Shown here piece after piece: positions 11,640 to 17,944 of a stretch of 22,486 nt of DNA. This DNA is from Vicinamibacteria bacterium (GTDB lineage: Bacteria > Acidobacteriota > Vicinamibacteria > Vicinamibacterales > 2-12-FULL-66-21). The translations under genes were made by a program, and so were the position numbers. Numbering within the stretch: position 1 is the stretch's first letter; every line of letters begins with the position of its first letter. The stretch is taken from contig JAICSD010000009.1 of the NCBI GenBank assembly GCA_025937075.1, positions 1-22,486 on the forward strand. The letters run 5' to 3'. Under the pieces are notes generated by a model. That model was not told the origin of the DNA. It worked only from the letters and a program-made list of their open reading frames with translations, and did not search any database.

Positions 11640-11664
11640 TGTCCGAGGGCGAAGCCCTCGGACA
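11640..11664. repeat. Perfect 11-bp hairpin between sulfatase-like and VWFA genes
   Basis: TGTCCGAGGGC (11640-11650) and its exact complement (11654-11664) flank a 3-base loop. The hairpin begins 2 bp beyond the stop codon of the sulfatase-like gene on the minus strand. No T-run follows, so it is not a standard intrinsic terminator. It could be a REP-like element, an mRNA stabiliser or a polarity element within the operon. Confidence 0.75.
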
Positions 11665-11665
11665 A

Positions 11666-13870
11666 CTAGTGCTGCGCCCGCGCTGCTCTCGCCCTCGCCG
11701 GTTCCCCGAACATCGTCCAGAGCTGTGCGGCGAGCGAGAATCCGTCGGCTGTGGGCGACACCCGCACGATGCTTTCGACCATCCGGTTCGAAAGACCGAT
11801 GCGGCCCGTGGCGCGGTAGAGCATCGCCAATGCTGCACGGGCGCGCAGATTGTACGGAAACAGCCGCATCTCTTCCGTCAGAACGGGCTCTGCCGCGTCA
11901 TAGCGTTCGAGGCGGGCCAGCGAGTCGCCCAGGTAGTAGCGCAGCTCCGGCATCTGCACCGTGCTGGCGGCACTCTCTCGAAGCGCCCGCTCGAAGAACG
12001 GCACCGCGGCCTCGAAGTCGTTCGCGTTGTACCGAATCAGCCCCTCGACGTAGTCGGGCAGTGGCAGCGTCGGATCGATTTCGTGCGCGGCATTCGCCTC
12101 CGCCCGCGCGCCCGCGGCGTCCTTGCGCGCCAGCGCAACCGAGGCGAGCACCTGGTGCGCTCTGGCCCGCCATCGCACTTCGTCGGCTGGAATGACCGTG
12201 GCGGCGAGCGCCGCCTGCCGTGATGCCTCGTCGAGCCTGCCAAGCTCGACGAGCACGTCGGCGACGTTGATGAGCGCCGAGGGATCGCGCGGAGCGACAT
12301 CTACGAGACGTTTGTACGCGGCGAGTGCGGCGACGCGATTCCCGCGCCGCAGCTCGAGGCCGCCGATCTCGCTCCAGACGTCCGCCATCGACGGATTCTC
12401 GTCGACGATCGCACGCAGCATGTCCAGCGCTTTCCCGAAATCGCCTTCACGCACGAATGCAAGCGCGGTGCGATAGCGCTCGAGGATCTCGACCTTGTCC
12501 TTCGGATCGGGCAGCGCGCCGGCGGGTGCGTCCGCGCCGGCGGGGGAGGTGCCGACGTAGCCGAGCGCCTGAAGACGCGCGCGAACGTCAGGGCTGACCT
12601 CGCTCGGCGCGTCGGTGGCTGCGTTCGCCATGATCTTTTCGAGCGCGCCGCGCATCGCCGCGTGCGTCGCCGTGCGATTTCCTGCGAGGTTCTGCTTCTC
12701 CTCGGGATCGCGCGCGAGGTCGTACAGCTCGTCGCGCGGCGCGCGAATGAACGCATAGCGCGCGTCAGTGAGCGAGTAGAGCTCGCTCCAACCCAAGTGA
12801 AATCGCGGATACATCGCTTCCGCGTAGATGCCTTGATCGGGAATGGCTGCGCCGGAGAACAGCGGCTGCAGTGTGCGCCCGCGCAGGTCGCTTCTTGCCG
12901 GCAGCCGGAGCAGATCGAGGATCGTCGGCACGAGATCGATGTGTTGGACGGGCGTCGAGACGCGGCGTCCGCCCTGCCGTTGTCCCGGCAGCTTGATCAT
13001 CAGCGGAACGCGCATCGTCTCGCGGTACAGGAAAAGTCCGTGCTCCTGCTCGCCATGATCGCCGAGCCCCTCGCCGTGATCCGACAGCAGCACGATGAGC
13101 GCGTTGTCATAGCGGCTGCGGCGCTTGAGTGATGTCAGCAGCCGGCCGACTATCTCGTCGGCATACGCGATTTCGCCGTCATACGGCGTGTACCGCTTGA
13201 ATCGCGCAGGCGGTGCGTAGGGCGAATGCGGCTCGTAGATGTGGAAGAACATGAAAAATTGCGGCTTCGCGAGGCCGTCGAGCCACCGGTCCGCGGCTTC
13301 GAGAGTATCTGCGCCATCCCGCTGCAGATTGCCGACCGGCACTTCGGGTGAGGACGGGGGCAGCGTCGCGTCGTAGCGATCGAAGGCGCGCCCGAGGCCG
13401 GTTTCCGCGCGCAACACGTACGCGGACACGAATCCGCCGGAGACATAGCCGGCCGGCCGCAGCAGCGCCGGAAGCAGCACTTCGGTTGGTTTAAGGGTGA
13501 ACCCGAGATTGTCGCGCACGCCGTGCTCGAACGGCAGTCGTCCGGAGAGGATCGAGACGTGCGACGGCAGCGTTTGCGGCGCGTGGGCGTACGCCTGCTC
13601 GAACACGATCGCGTCCCGGGCAAGCGCGTCGAGCGCGGGCGTGGGGACACCGCGGTACCCGTAGACCGGTAGATGATCGGCCCGCAACGTGTCGATCGAA
13701 ATCAGGATGATCGGCCCGGGCTTCGCGGCTGCCGCCCGCCACGCCCAGAATCCGGCACCCACCGCGACGATACAGCCGGCCAGTATGGCCTTCGCGACGA
13801 GACCTCCGCGTCCCCCCCTTCGGGTCGGCGACGCGGCGGACGGGATGGGGCCTCCCACGACGACGAGCAT
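11666..13870 (-). CDS. Membrane-anchored sulfatase-like hydrolase/transferase with C-terminal TPRs
   Basis: About 734 residues from ATG 13870; the open frame also allows TTG 13894, preceded by an in-frame stop. One N-terminal membrane segment (AKAILAGCIVAVGAGFWAW, about 26-44) anchors an alkaline-phosphatase-superfamily domain. That domain shows the first metal motif ILISIDTLRADHL, APQTLPSHVSILSGRLPFEHGVRDN, and LLSDHGEGLGDHGEQEHG for metal binding. The formylglycine position of true sulfatases (C/S-x-P-x-R) is Thr100 here with His for Arg, so a threonine nucleophile, as in phospho-transferases of the superfamily, is likelier than formylglycine sulfatase chemistry. From about residue 450 the protein is TPRs (ALDMLRAIVDENPSMADVWSEIGG and later units). 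The substrate is unknown, perhaps an envelope glycan or lipid. It is first in the minus-strand cluster, divergent from the TonB receptor. Confidence 0.9.
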   Translation of the reverse strand: MLVVVGGPIPSAASPTRRGGRGGLVAKAILAGCIVAVGAGFWAWRAAAAKPGPIILISIDTLRADHLPVYGYRGVPTPALDALARDAIVFEQAYAHAPQTLPSHVSILSGRLPFEHGVRDNLGFTLKPTEVLLPALLRPAGYVSGGFVSAYVLRAETGLGRAFDRYDATLPPSSPEVPVGNLQRDGADTLEAADRWLDGLAKPQFFMFFHIYEPHSPYAPPARFKRYTPYDGEIAYADEIVGRLLTSLKRRSRYDNALIVLLSDHGEGLGDHGEQEHGLFLYRETMRVPLMIKLPGQRQGGRRVSTPVQHIDLVPTILDLLRLPARSDLRGRTLQPLFSGAAIPDQGIYAEAMYPRFHLGWSELYSLTDARYAFIRAPRDELYDLARDPEEKQNLAGNRTATHAAMRGALEKIMANAATDAPSEVSPDVRARLQALGYVGTSPAGADAPAGALPDPKDKVEILERYRTALAFVREGDFGKALDMLRAIVDENPSMADVWSEIGGLELRRGNRVAALAAYKRLVDVAPRDPSALINVADVLVELGRLDEASRQAALAATVIPADEVRWRARAHQVLASVALARKDAAGARAEANAAHEIDPTLPLPDYVEGLIRYNANDFEAAVPFFERALRESAASTVQMPELRYYLGDSLARLERYDAAEPVLTEEMRLFPYNLRARAALAMLYRATGRIGLSNRMVESIVRVSPTADGFSLAAQLWTMFGEPARARAARAQH

Positions 13871-14031
13871 GGCGTAGGCGTCCCAAGGATTCAAGGATCA
13901 GACGGTAATTCCATTTGTCCAATCCCTTGAATTCACGTGATCTAACTTCATGGATGACCACGGGTCCCGTGTTCGAAATTTCAGGGATTTTTTGGACACA
14001 AATTTCGTCCCCCCGCGACACGGGTCATGCA

Positions 14032-14037
14032 TATAAT
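14032..14037 (+). promoter_or_regulatory. -10 element TATAAT of the TonB receptor gene
   Basis: An exact TATAAT, with TG two bases upstream (TGCATATAAT), lies about 150 bp before the receptor ATG. The sequence 17 bp upstream is a C-run rather than a -35, so the promoter may rely on an activator or an extended -10-like contact. Confidence 0.55.
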
Positions 14038-14108
14038 CGCCAACTCGGTTTGTGCGCCGGGACGGGAAATTCTTCGCCGCGTTCGCAATCTCGCGTCAAT
14101 GCCGTGCA

Positions 14109-14177
14109 GGAAAGCTACGGGGGCCGGACCCCAGAGCTTCCGGGCTCGCATCCGGGGACCTTCCCCGGCCAAGGAGG
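14109..14177 (+). promoter_or_regulatory. Structured 5' leader: two hairpins followed by Shine-Dalgarno
   Basis: Hairpin 1 pairs GGAAAGCT (14109-14116, one bulged A) with AGCTTCC (14135-14141), plus an inner GGGG/CCCC helix. Hairpin 2 pairs CCGGGGA (14152-14158) with TCCCCGG (14162-14168) around a 3-base loop. AAGGAGG (14171-14177) follows at once and serves the ATG at 14186. The AAAGCTACGGG word recalls GEMM riboswitches, but I do not see the GNRA hairpin expected upstream, so no class is assigned. Confidence 0.5.
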
Positions 14178-14185
14178 ATGGTTGC

Positions 14186-17089
14186 ATGGAAAAACTGCTG
14201 AAATACTGTCTGGTGCCAGCATCGGTACTGATCGCGGTAATGGCGTTGGCGACCCCGAGTTCTGCACAGCTCTTCACCGGCCGCATCGACGTCACCGTGG
14301 CCGATTCCACAGGCGCGCTGCTGCCCGGCGCAACCGTAGATGTAACCGGCCCCGTTAACGTTTCCAAGGTAACCGACGCACAGGGGACGGCCCACTTCCT
14401 GGACCTCACCCCCGGCACGTACCAGGTGAAGGTCTCCCTGCAGGGCTTTTCCGATTACCTGAATCAGAACGTTCCCGTTGCCGCCGGAGGTTCCGTTCCG
14501 CTGCACGCCGGACTGGCGCTCGCCGGAGTGTCGACGCAGGTCGACGTGACCGCGGAATCTCCCGTCATCGATCCGAACAAGACCGGCACGTCCACGACGG
14601 TCTCCCTCGCGGAGTTGCAGAACATCCCGTCGGGCCGCGATCCGTGGGTTGTCATGCAGACCGTGCCCGGGATCATCATGGATCGCGTGAACGTAGGCGG
14701 CTCGGAATCCGGCCAGCAGTCCGGGTATCAGGCGAAGGGCGCGAGCGGCGCCGATGCGACGTGGAACCTCGATGGCGTGCCGATCACGGACATGGCGGCC
14801 ACGGGAGCGACGCCGACCTACTACGATTTCGACATGTTCCAGGAGATGAACGTCACGACGGGCGGCTCCGATCTCACGAGCTCGACGGGAGGCGTCCACC
14901 TGAACATGGTGCTCAAATCAGGCACGAACACGCCGCACGGGTCCACACGCATCTATTTCGAGGACTCGTCGTTCCAGAGCAACAACATGTCTGAGGACCT
15001 GGCGACGGCGCTCGGCAGCCCGAACGGCAAGGGCAACCGGACGGATCAATACAAGGACTATGGATTCGAGGTCGGTGGACCGATCGTGAAGGATCACCTA
15101 TGGGGCTGGGGGGCGATCGGCAAAACGGACGTGAAGATCCTCACGATCAAGCAGACGCCTGACAAGACGTTTCTCAAGGACTACTCGGCCAAGGTGACCG
15201 GACAGCTCAACTCCAGCATCCGCGGGAACTTCACGTACTACAACGGCCAGAAAGAGAAGTTCGGTCGGAGCGCGGGACCCACGCGTCCGCCCGAAACGAC
15301 GGTCGACCAGGGGACGCTCGGTAACGGGTTCTGGAAGGAAGAAGGGAACTTCGTCGTCGGAAACAAGCTGTTTCTGACCGCCCGTGTCTCACAGTATCCC
15401 TGGGGATTTTTCCTGACACCCGAGGGAGGGCTGGACAAGCAGGTGTATCAGGACGACGGTGGCGTTTGGCACGGTTCGTTCAACGATTATCGAAGCGAGC
15501 GTCCCGCGTACACGGCAGCCGCCGACGGCAACTATTTCCTGGGCCGGCACGAGCTGAAGTTCGGGTACTCGTGGCGCAGAACGCAGGTGCACTCGTCCAC
15601 CGTCTGGTCGGGCAACAAAATTGTCACCTACGCCAACACCTATCCCAATCTGATTGCGGAAGCCGACGCGGACAATTTCATCAACGCGGAGGCAAAGTAC
15701 ATCGATGGGTTCATCAGCGACAACATCACGCTGAATCGCCTGACGATGAATCTTGGCGTGCGGTTCGACCATCAGACCGACAGCCTGCAAGCGTACGATA
15801 TGCCCGGAATCACGCTGGGTGGATTCGCGCCGTACCTGCCGGACCTGACGTCACCGGCGCAAAAGAACGTCGTGAAGTTCAACGCCGTGTCGCCCCGGTT
15901 GAGCGTCAGCTACGCGCTCGACGAGAACCACAAGACGCTCTTGCGCGGCAGCTACGCGATGTTCGCCTCTCAGCTCCATAACGGAAGTTCGACGGCAGGC
16001 GCTTCGATCCTGGCAGTCGGCCAGTATCGGTACGTCGCCTTCGATGCCGTGGATCGTAACGGGAACCACATCGCGGATCTCGACGAGATCGATTTCAACT
16101 CGCTCGCCTACTGGAGCGGGCTCGACATCACGAACCCGAGCAGCCTTGAAACGATCAATCGCGTCGGCGACTACAGCGTGCCGAAGACGCACGAGTTCAT
16201 CGTCGGCATGGATCGCGAGCTGATGCCGAACTTCGGGGTGAGCGCCGCCTTCACGTACCGGAAAATGGTGGATTTCAACTGGTTCCCGCATATCGGCGTC
16301 CGCTCGCCGATGTACACGCAAGTGGGAACGTTCTCGGGGACCGGGCTGCCGGATGGGTCCAGTTTCAGCGTGCCGTACTTCGAGATACCCGAGTCAGCGG
16401 TCCCCGAAGACGGGTTGAGCGGCGGCCAGGAGTTTGTCAAGAAGGATGGATACCACCAGCGGTTCCTCGGCTTCGAGGCAAGTGCGACCAAGCGGCTGTC
16501 GAATCGCTGGATGGCGCGGTTCGGGTTCTCGACGAACAAGCATCAGGAGTTCTTCGACGACCGCGGAGCGGCGATCCAGGATCCAACACCCATCTGCGCC
16601 AACAGCGGTTCGTGTGAGCCTCTCGTCAATGGCGGCCTGGTCGTCACCAGGTCCGGCGGAAGCGGCAAGAGCAACATCTTCCAGCTGTTGCCTTCGTACC
16701 AGTTCATCGCCACCGGTATGTATCAGGCCAAGTACGGCATCGACCTCGGCTTCAACTACAACCTGCGGCAAGGCTTTGGCCAGCCGTGGTTCCAGAGCCG
16801 TGTGAACACGCCGGATGACTACTTCACAACCAGGAAGAACGTGCTTCTGACCGACGTCGATGGCCATCGTCTGCCGACCGTGCAGACACTCGACATTCGT
16901 GTCGGAAAGGGGATCAAGATTCAGAGGGCGAACATCAACCTGGATCTCGACGTATTCAACCTGTTCAATTCGGGCACGGTGCTCGGCCGGCAATTTGATC
17001 GGCGCCTCACCGGACCCACCGGGTTCAACCAGGTGCTCGAGATCATGAATCCGCGCATCATGCGAATCGGGGCGCGGTTCAACTTCTGA
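14186..17089 (+). CDS. TonB-dependent receptor, Oar-like, with carboxypeptidase-regulatory domain
   Basis: 967 residues from ATG 14186, which has AAGGAGG 8 bases upstream and gives a clean signal peptide (cleavage after residue 27, PSSA|QLF). The frame is open further upstream but that part looks like leader. Residues about 31-115 form a carboxypeptidase-regulatory/CNA-like beta domain (GRIDVTVADSTGALLPGATV, GTYQVKVSLQGF). The plug follows (about 135-265: LQNIPSGRDPWVVMQTVPGI, NLDGVPITD), then a long beta-barrel with many aromatic strands, ending in RIGARFNF with terminal Phe, as outer-membrane barrels do. I see no TonB box. This type imports oligomers or peptides or acts as an envelope protein in Acidobacteriota; the substrate is not evident. 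The gene is monocistronic, with its own -10, structured leader and terminator. Confidence 0.95.
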   Translation: MEKLLKYCLVPASVLIAVMALATPSSAQLFTGRIDVTVADSTGALLPGATVDVTGPVNVSKVTDAQGTAHFLDLTPGTYQVKVSLQGFSDYLNQNVPVAAGGSVPLHAGLALAGVSTQVDVTAESPVIDPNKTGTSTTVSLAELQNIPSGRDPWVVMQTVPGIIMDRVNVGGSESGQQSGYQAKGASGADATWNLDGVPITDMAATGATPTYYDFDMFQEMNVTTGGSDLTSSTGGVHLNMVLKSGTNTPHGSTRIYFEDSSFQSNNMSEDLATALGSPNGKGNRTDQYKDYGFEVGGPIVKDHLWGWGAIGKTDVKILTIKQTPDKTFLKDYSAKVTGQLNSSIRGNFTYYNGQKEKFGRSAGPTRPPETTVDQGTLGNGFWKEEGNFVVGNKLFLTARVSQYPWGFFLTPEGGLDKQVYQDDGGVWHGSFNDYRSERPAYTAAADGNYFLGRHELKFGYSWRRTQVHSSTVWSGNKIVTYANTYPNLIAEADADNFINAEAKYIDGFISDNITLNRLTMNLGVRFDHQTDSLQAYDMPGITLGGFAPYLPDLTSPAQKNVVKFNAVSPRLSVSYALDENHKTLLRGSYAMFASQLHNGSSTAGASILAVGQYRYVAFDAVDRNGNHIADLDEIDFNSLAYWSGLDITNPSSLETINRVGDYSVPKTHEFIVGMDRELMPNFGVSAAFTYRKMVDFNWFPHIGVRSPMYTQVGTFSGTGLPDGSSFSVPYFEIPESAVPEDGLSGGQEFVKKDGYHQRFLGFEASATKRLSNRWMARFGFSTNKHQEFFDDRGAAIQDPTPICANSGSCEPLVNGGLVVTRSGGSGKSNIFQLLPSYQFIATGMYQAKYGIDLGFNYNLRQGFGQPWFQSRVNTPDDYFTTRKNVLLTDVDGHRLPTVQTLDIRVGKGIKIQRANINLDLDVFNLFNSGTVLGRQFDRRLTGPTGFNQVLEIMNPRIMRIGARFNF

Positions 17090-17125
17090 CGCGGACTGAC
17101 GCGGACTAACGCGGACGACGCGGAC
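17087..17125. repeat. Tandem TGACGCGGAC array beginning at the receptor stop codon
   Basis: Four units (10, 10, 10 and 9 bp) read TGACGCGGAC, TGACGCGGAC, TAACGCGGAC and GACGCGGAC. The first TGA is the stop codon of the TonB receptor gene. The CGCGGAC core is the same word clustered after the thiolase stop codon at the left edge of the window. Confidence 0.85.
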
Positions 17126-17138
17126 TGGTCACCAACGC

Positions 17139-17172
17139 ACGCCCGGTTTCCTGCGGGAGGCCGGGCGTTTTT
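17139..17172 (+). terminator. Intrinsic terminator of the TonB receptor gene
   Basis: ACGCCCGG (17139-17146) pairs with CCGGGCGT (17161-17168), an 8-bp GC-rich stem, and is followed by TTTTT (17168-17172). The loop is 14 nt and can add a small inner CCT/AGG pairing. It lies 50 bp after the receptor stop codon and separates it from the next plus-strand gene. Confidence 0.88.
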
Positions 17173-17201
17173 CCGTACGGCGACGTCCGTTTGCAGACAG
17201 A

Positions 17202-17207
17202 TAGAAT
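17202..17207 (+). promoter_or_regulatory. -10 box for a possibly leaderless transcript of the DUF5674 gene
   Basis: TAGAAT lies 8 bases before the ATG at 17216, with no Shine-Dalgarno sequence between. A start about 7 bases downstream of the box would put the ATG at or near the 5' end of the mRNA. No clear -35 is visible. Confidence 0.4.
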
Positions 17208-17215
17208 GGTCCGTC

Positions 17216-17563
17216 ATGCGCCGCATAACGGAGGAGAATCCTCTGTCCATGGACGATCTCAGACAAATGGCTCGAGCGCGCTTTGGGGACATGGTGAAGG
17301 GAGTCATCGATATCCGCAGGGGCATCATGCTCCTGGATGCCGACATGCACGCCGATCAAGAGGCCGAACTGCTGGGAGAAGGTTCGGCGCAGTCAGATCT
17401 CTGGGGCATCAATCTCTATCCGGATGTGAGCGGGCCAGATTGGCTCGAGTTCGATTCGATGATCAATCTGCGGCCCTCGTTCGGTAACCGATCGCGCGGT
17501 GTCGACGATCCTGCGACCCGGGAGGCGATCGCCACGCTCGTTCGGCGGCTGGTGCGGCGGTGA
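17216..17563 (+). CDS. DUF5674 family protein
   Basis: A 115-residue soluble protein matching the DUF5674 pattern as I recall it: LRQMARARFGDMVKGVIDIRRGIM near residues 15-38, DADMHADQEAELLGEGSAQSDLWGINLYPD near 41-70, and EFDSMINLRPSFGNRSRGVDDPATR near 78-102. The strongly conserved polar and aromatic positions (HADQE, DLWGINLYP, SMINIRP, NRSRG) suggest a catalytic or ligand-binding role, but no function is established to my knowledge. There is no signal peptide. The stop overlaps the next gene's GTG by 4 bp (GTGA), so the two are coupled. It follows the TonB receptor terminator and seems to have its own promoter. Confidence 0.85.
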   Translation: MRRITEENPLSMDDLRQMARARFGDMVKGVIDIRRGIMLLDADMHADQEAELLGEGSAQSDLWGINLYPDVSGPDWLEFDSMINLRPSFGNRSRGVDDPATREAIATLVRRLVRR

Positions 17564-17904
17564 CGATGTCGCAGCATCGCGATCTGGGTGCGGGCCGCTG
17601 GTGGGAGATGTCGCTTCCGGAGCAGTTGGGCAATATCGGAAGCGAGGTCAGTCGCACCGCTCGGTGGACCTCGCGAAATCCCACGGTCGCTGAAGGGGCG
17701 CTGCACCGCGCGCTCGATCTCTTCGACCTCACGCTGGCCGATCCGCGCCTCCGGCAGTCGCCCCCGCGCCTGAGGGAGGTCGCCCGCGCACGCGAAGTGG
17801 TAGCGGATTTTTTCGCCGGCCCCAATCAGTATGGGTCGACGGCTGCGTCCCTGCAGAAATACTTCGACGCGTATGCGATTGCGGCGCGGAAGCGCCGCGT
17901 GTAA
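17560..17904 (+). CDS. Conserved small helical protein coupled to DUF5674
   Basis: A 114-residue protein, starting at GTG 17560 (overlapping the DUF5674 stop) or ATG 17566. The core WWEMSLPEQLGNIGSEVSRT, a central LHRALDLFDLTLADPRL and the C-terminal LREVARAREVVADFF and NQYGSTAASLQKYFDAYAIAAR form a predicted helical bundle. I recall homologues in varied bacteria with the pattern MSL-EQ-ANIGSEV-R, ALELLDLT, REV--DYF and NQYGS. No function is known to me. Tight coupling to DUF5674 suggests a two-protein module, possibly a complex or toxin-antitoxin-like pair, but neither shows a nuclease or known toxin motif. The last codons contain a perfect hairpin (17881-17898, GCGGCGC stem, GGAA loop) that may help end transcription. 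Confidence 0.8.
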   Translation: MTMSQHRDLGAGRWWEMSLPEQLGNIGSEVSRTARWTSRNPTVAEGALHRALDLFDLTLADPRLRQSPPRLREVARAREVVADFFAGPNQYGSTAASLQKYFDAYAIAARKRRV

Positions 17905-17939
17905 TTGGTGAACTGGTGGGTGCGTGGGTTGGTGAATTG
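17905..17939. repeat. Short direct repeat TTGGTGAAYTG between convergent genes
   Basis: TTGGTGAACTG (17905-17915) and TTGGTGAATTG (17929-17939) flank a G/T-rich core, directly after the stop codon of the plus-strand gene and before the stop of the minus-strand sulfatase-like gene. The 40-bp gap holds no other feature. Confidence 0.5.
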
Positions 17940-17944
17940 ATCTC

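Larger units (their letters stand above)
13871..14185. promoter_or_regulatory. Divergent regulatory region and leader of the TonB receptor gene
   Basis: This 315-bp gap separates the sulfatase-like gene (minus) from the receptor (plus). Its middle is AT-richer than the flanks. It contains the 8-bp palindrome TCACGTGA (13933-13940), the inverted repeat CACGGG-T-CCCGTG (13959-13971), TTCAAGG (13890-13896) with CCTTGAA (13925-13931), and a T-run near 13988-13993. A perfect -10, TATAAT, is at 14032-14037 with no good -35, suggesting an activator. The remaining ~140 nt are a leader that can fold. No gene is supported here. Confidence 0.6.

Noticed and set aside
8948..12223. A 1091-residue open frame on the plus strand
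   Set aside because: It is antisense to the VWFA-related and sulfatase-like genes, is Arg/His/Ala-rich with no domain motif, and reflects high-GC codon bias of the minus-strand genes.
13491..14021. A minus-strand frame upstream of the sulfatase-like gene
   Set aside because: It overlaps the well-supported sulfatase-like frame, has no domain motif, and covers the divergent regulatory region.
14040..14168. GEMM (cyclic-di-GMP-I) riboswitch before the receptor gene
   Set aside because: The AAAGCTACGGG word is similar, but I found no GNRA-capped hairpin just upstream and the distal helix does not match, so I kept it as an unclassified structured leader.
14027..14185. Upstream extension of the TonB receptor gene to 14027
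   Set aside because: The strong Shine-Dalgarno sequence and signal peptide fix the start at 14186; the upstream part contains the -10 box and foldable leader.
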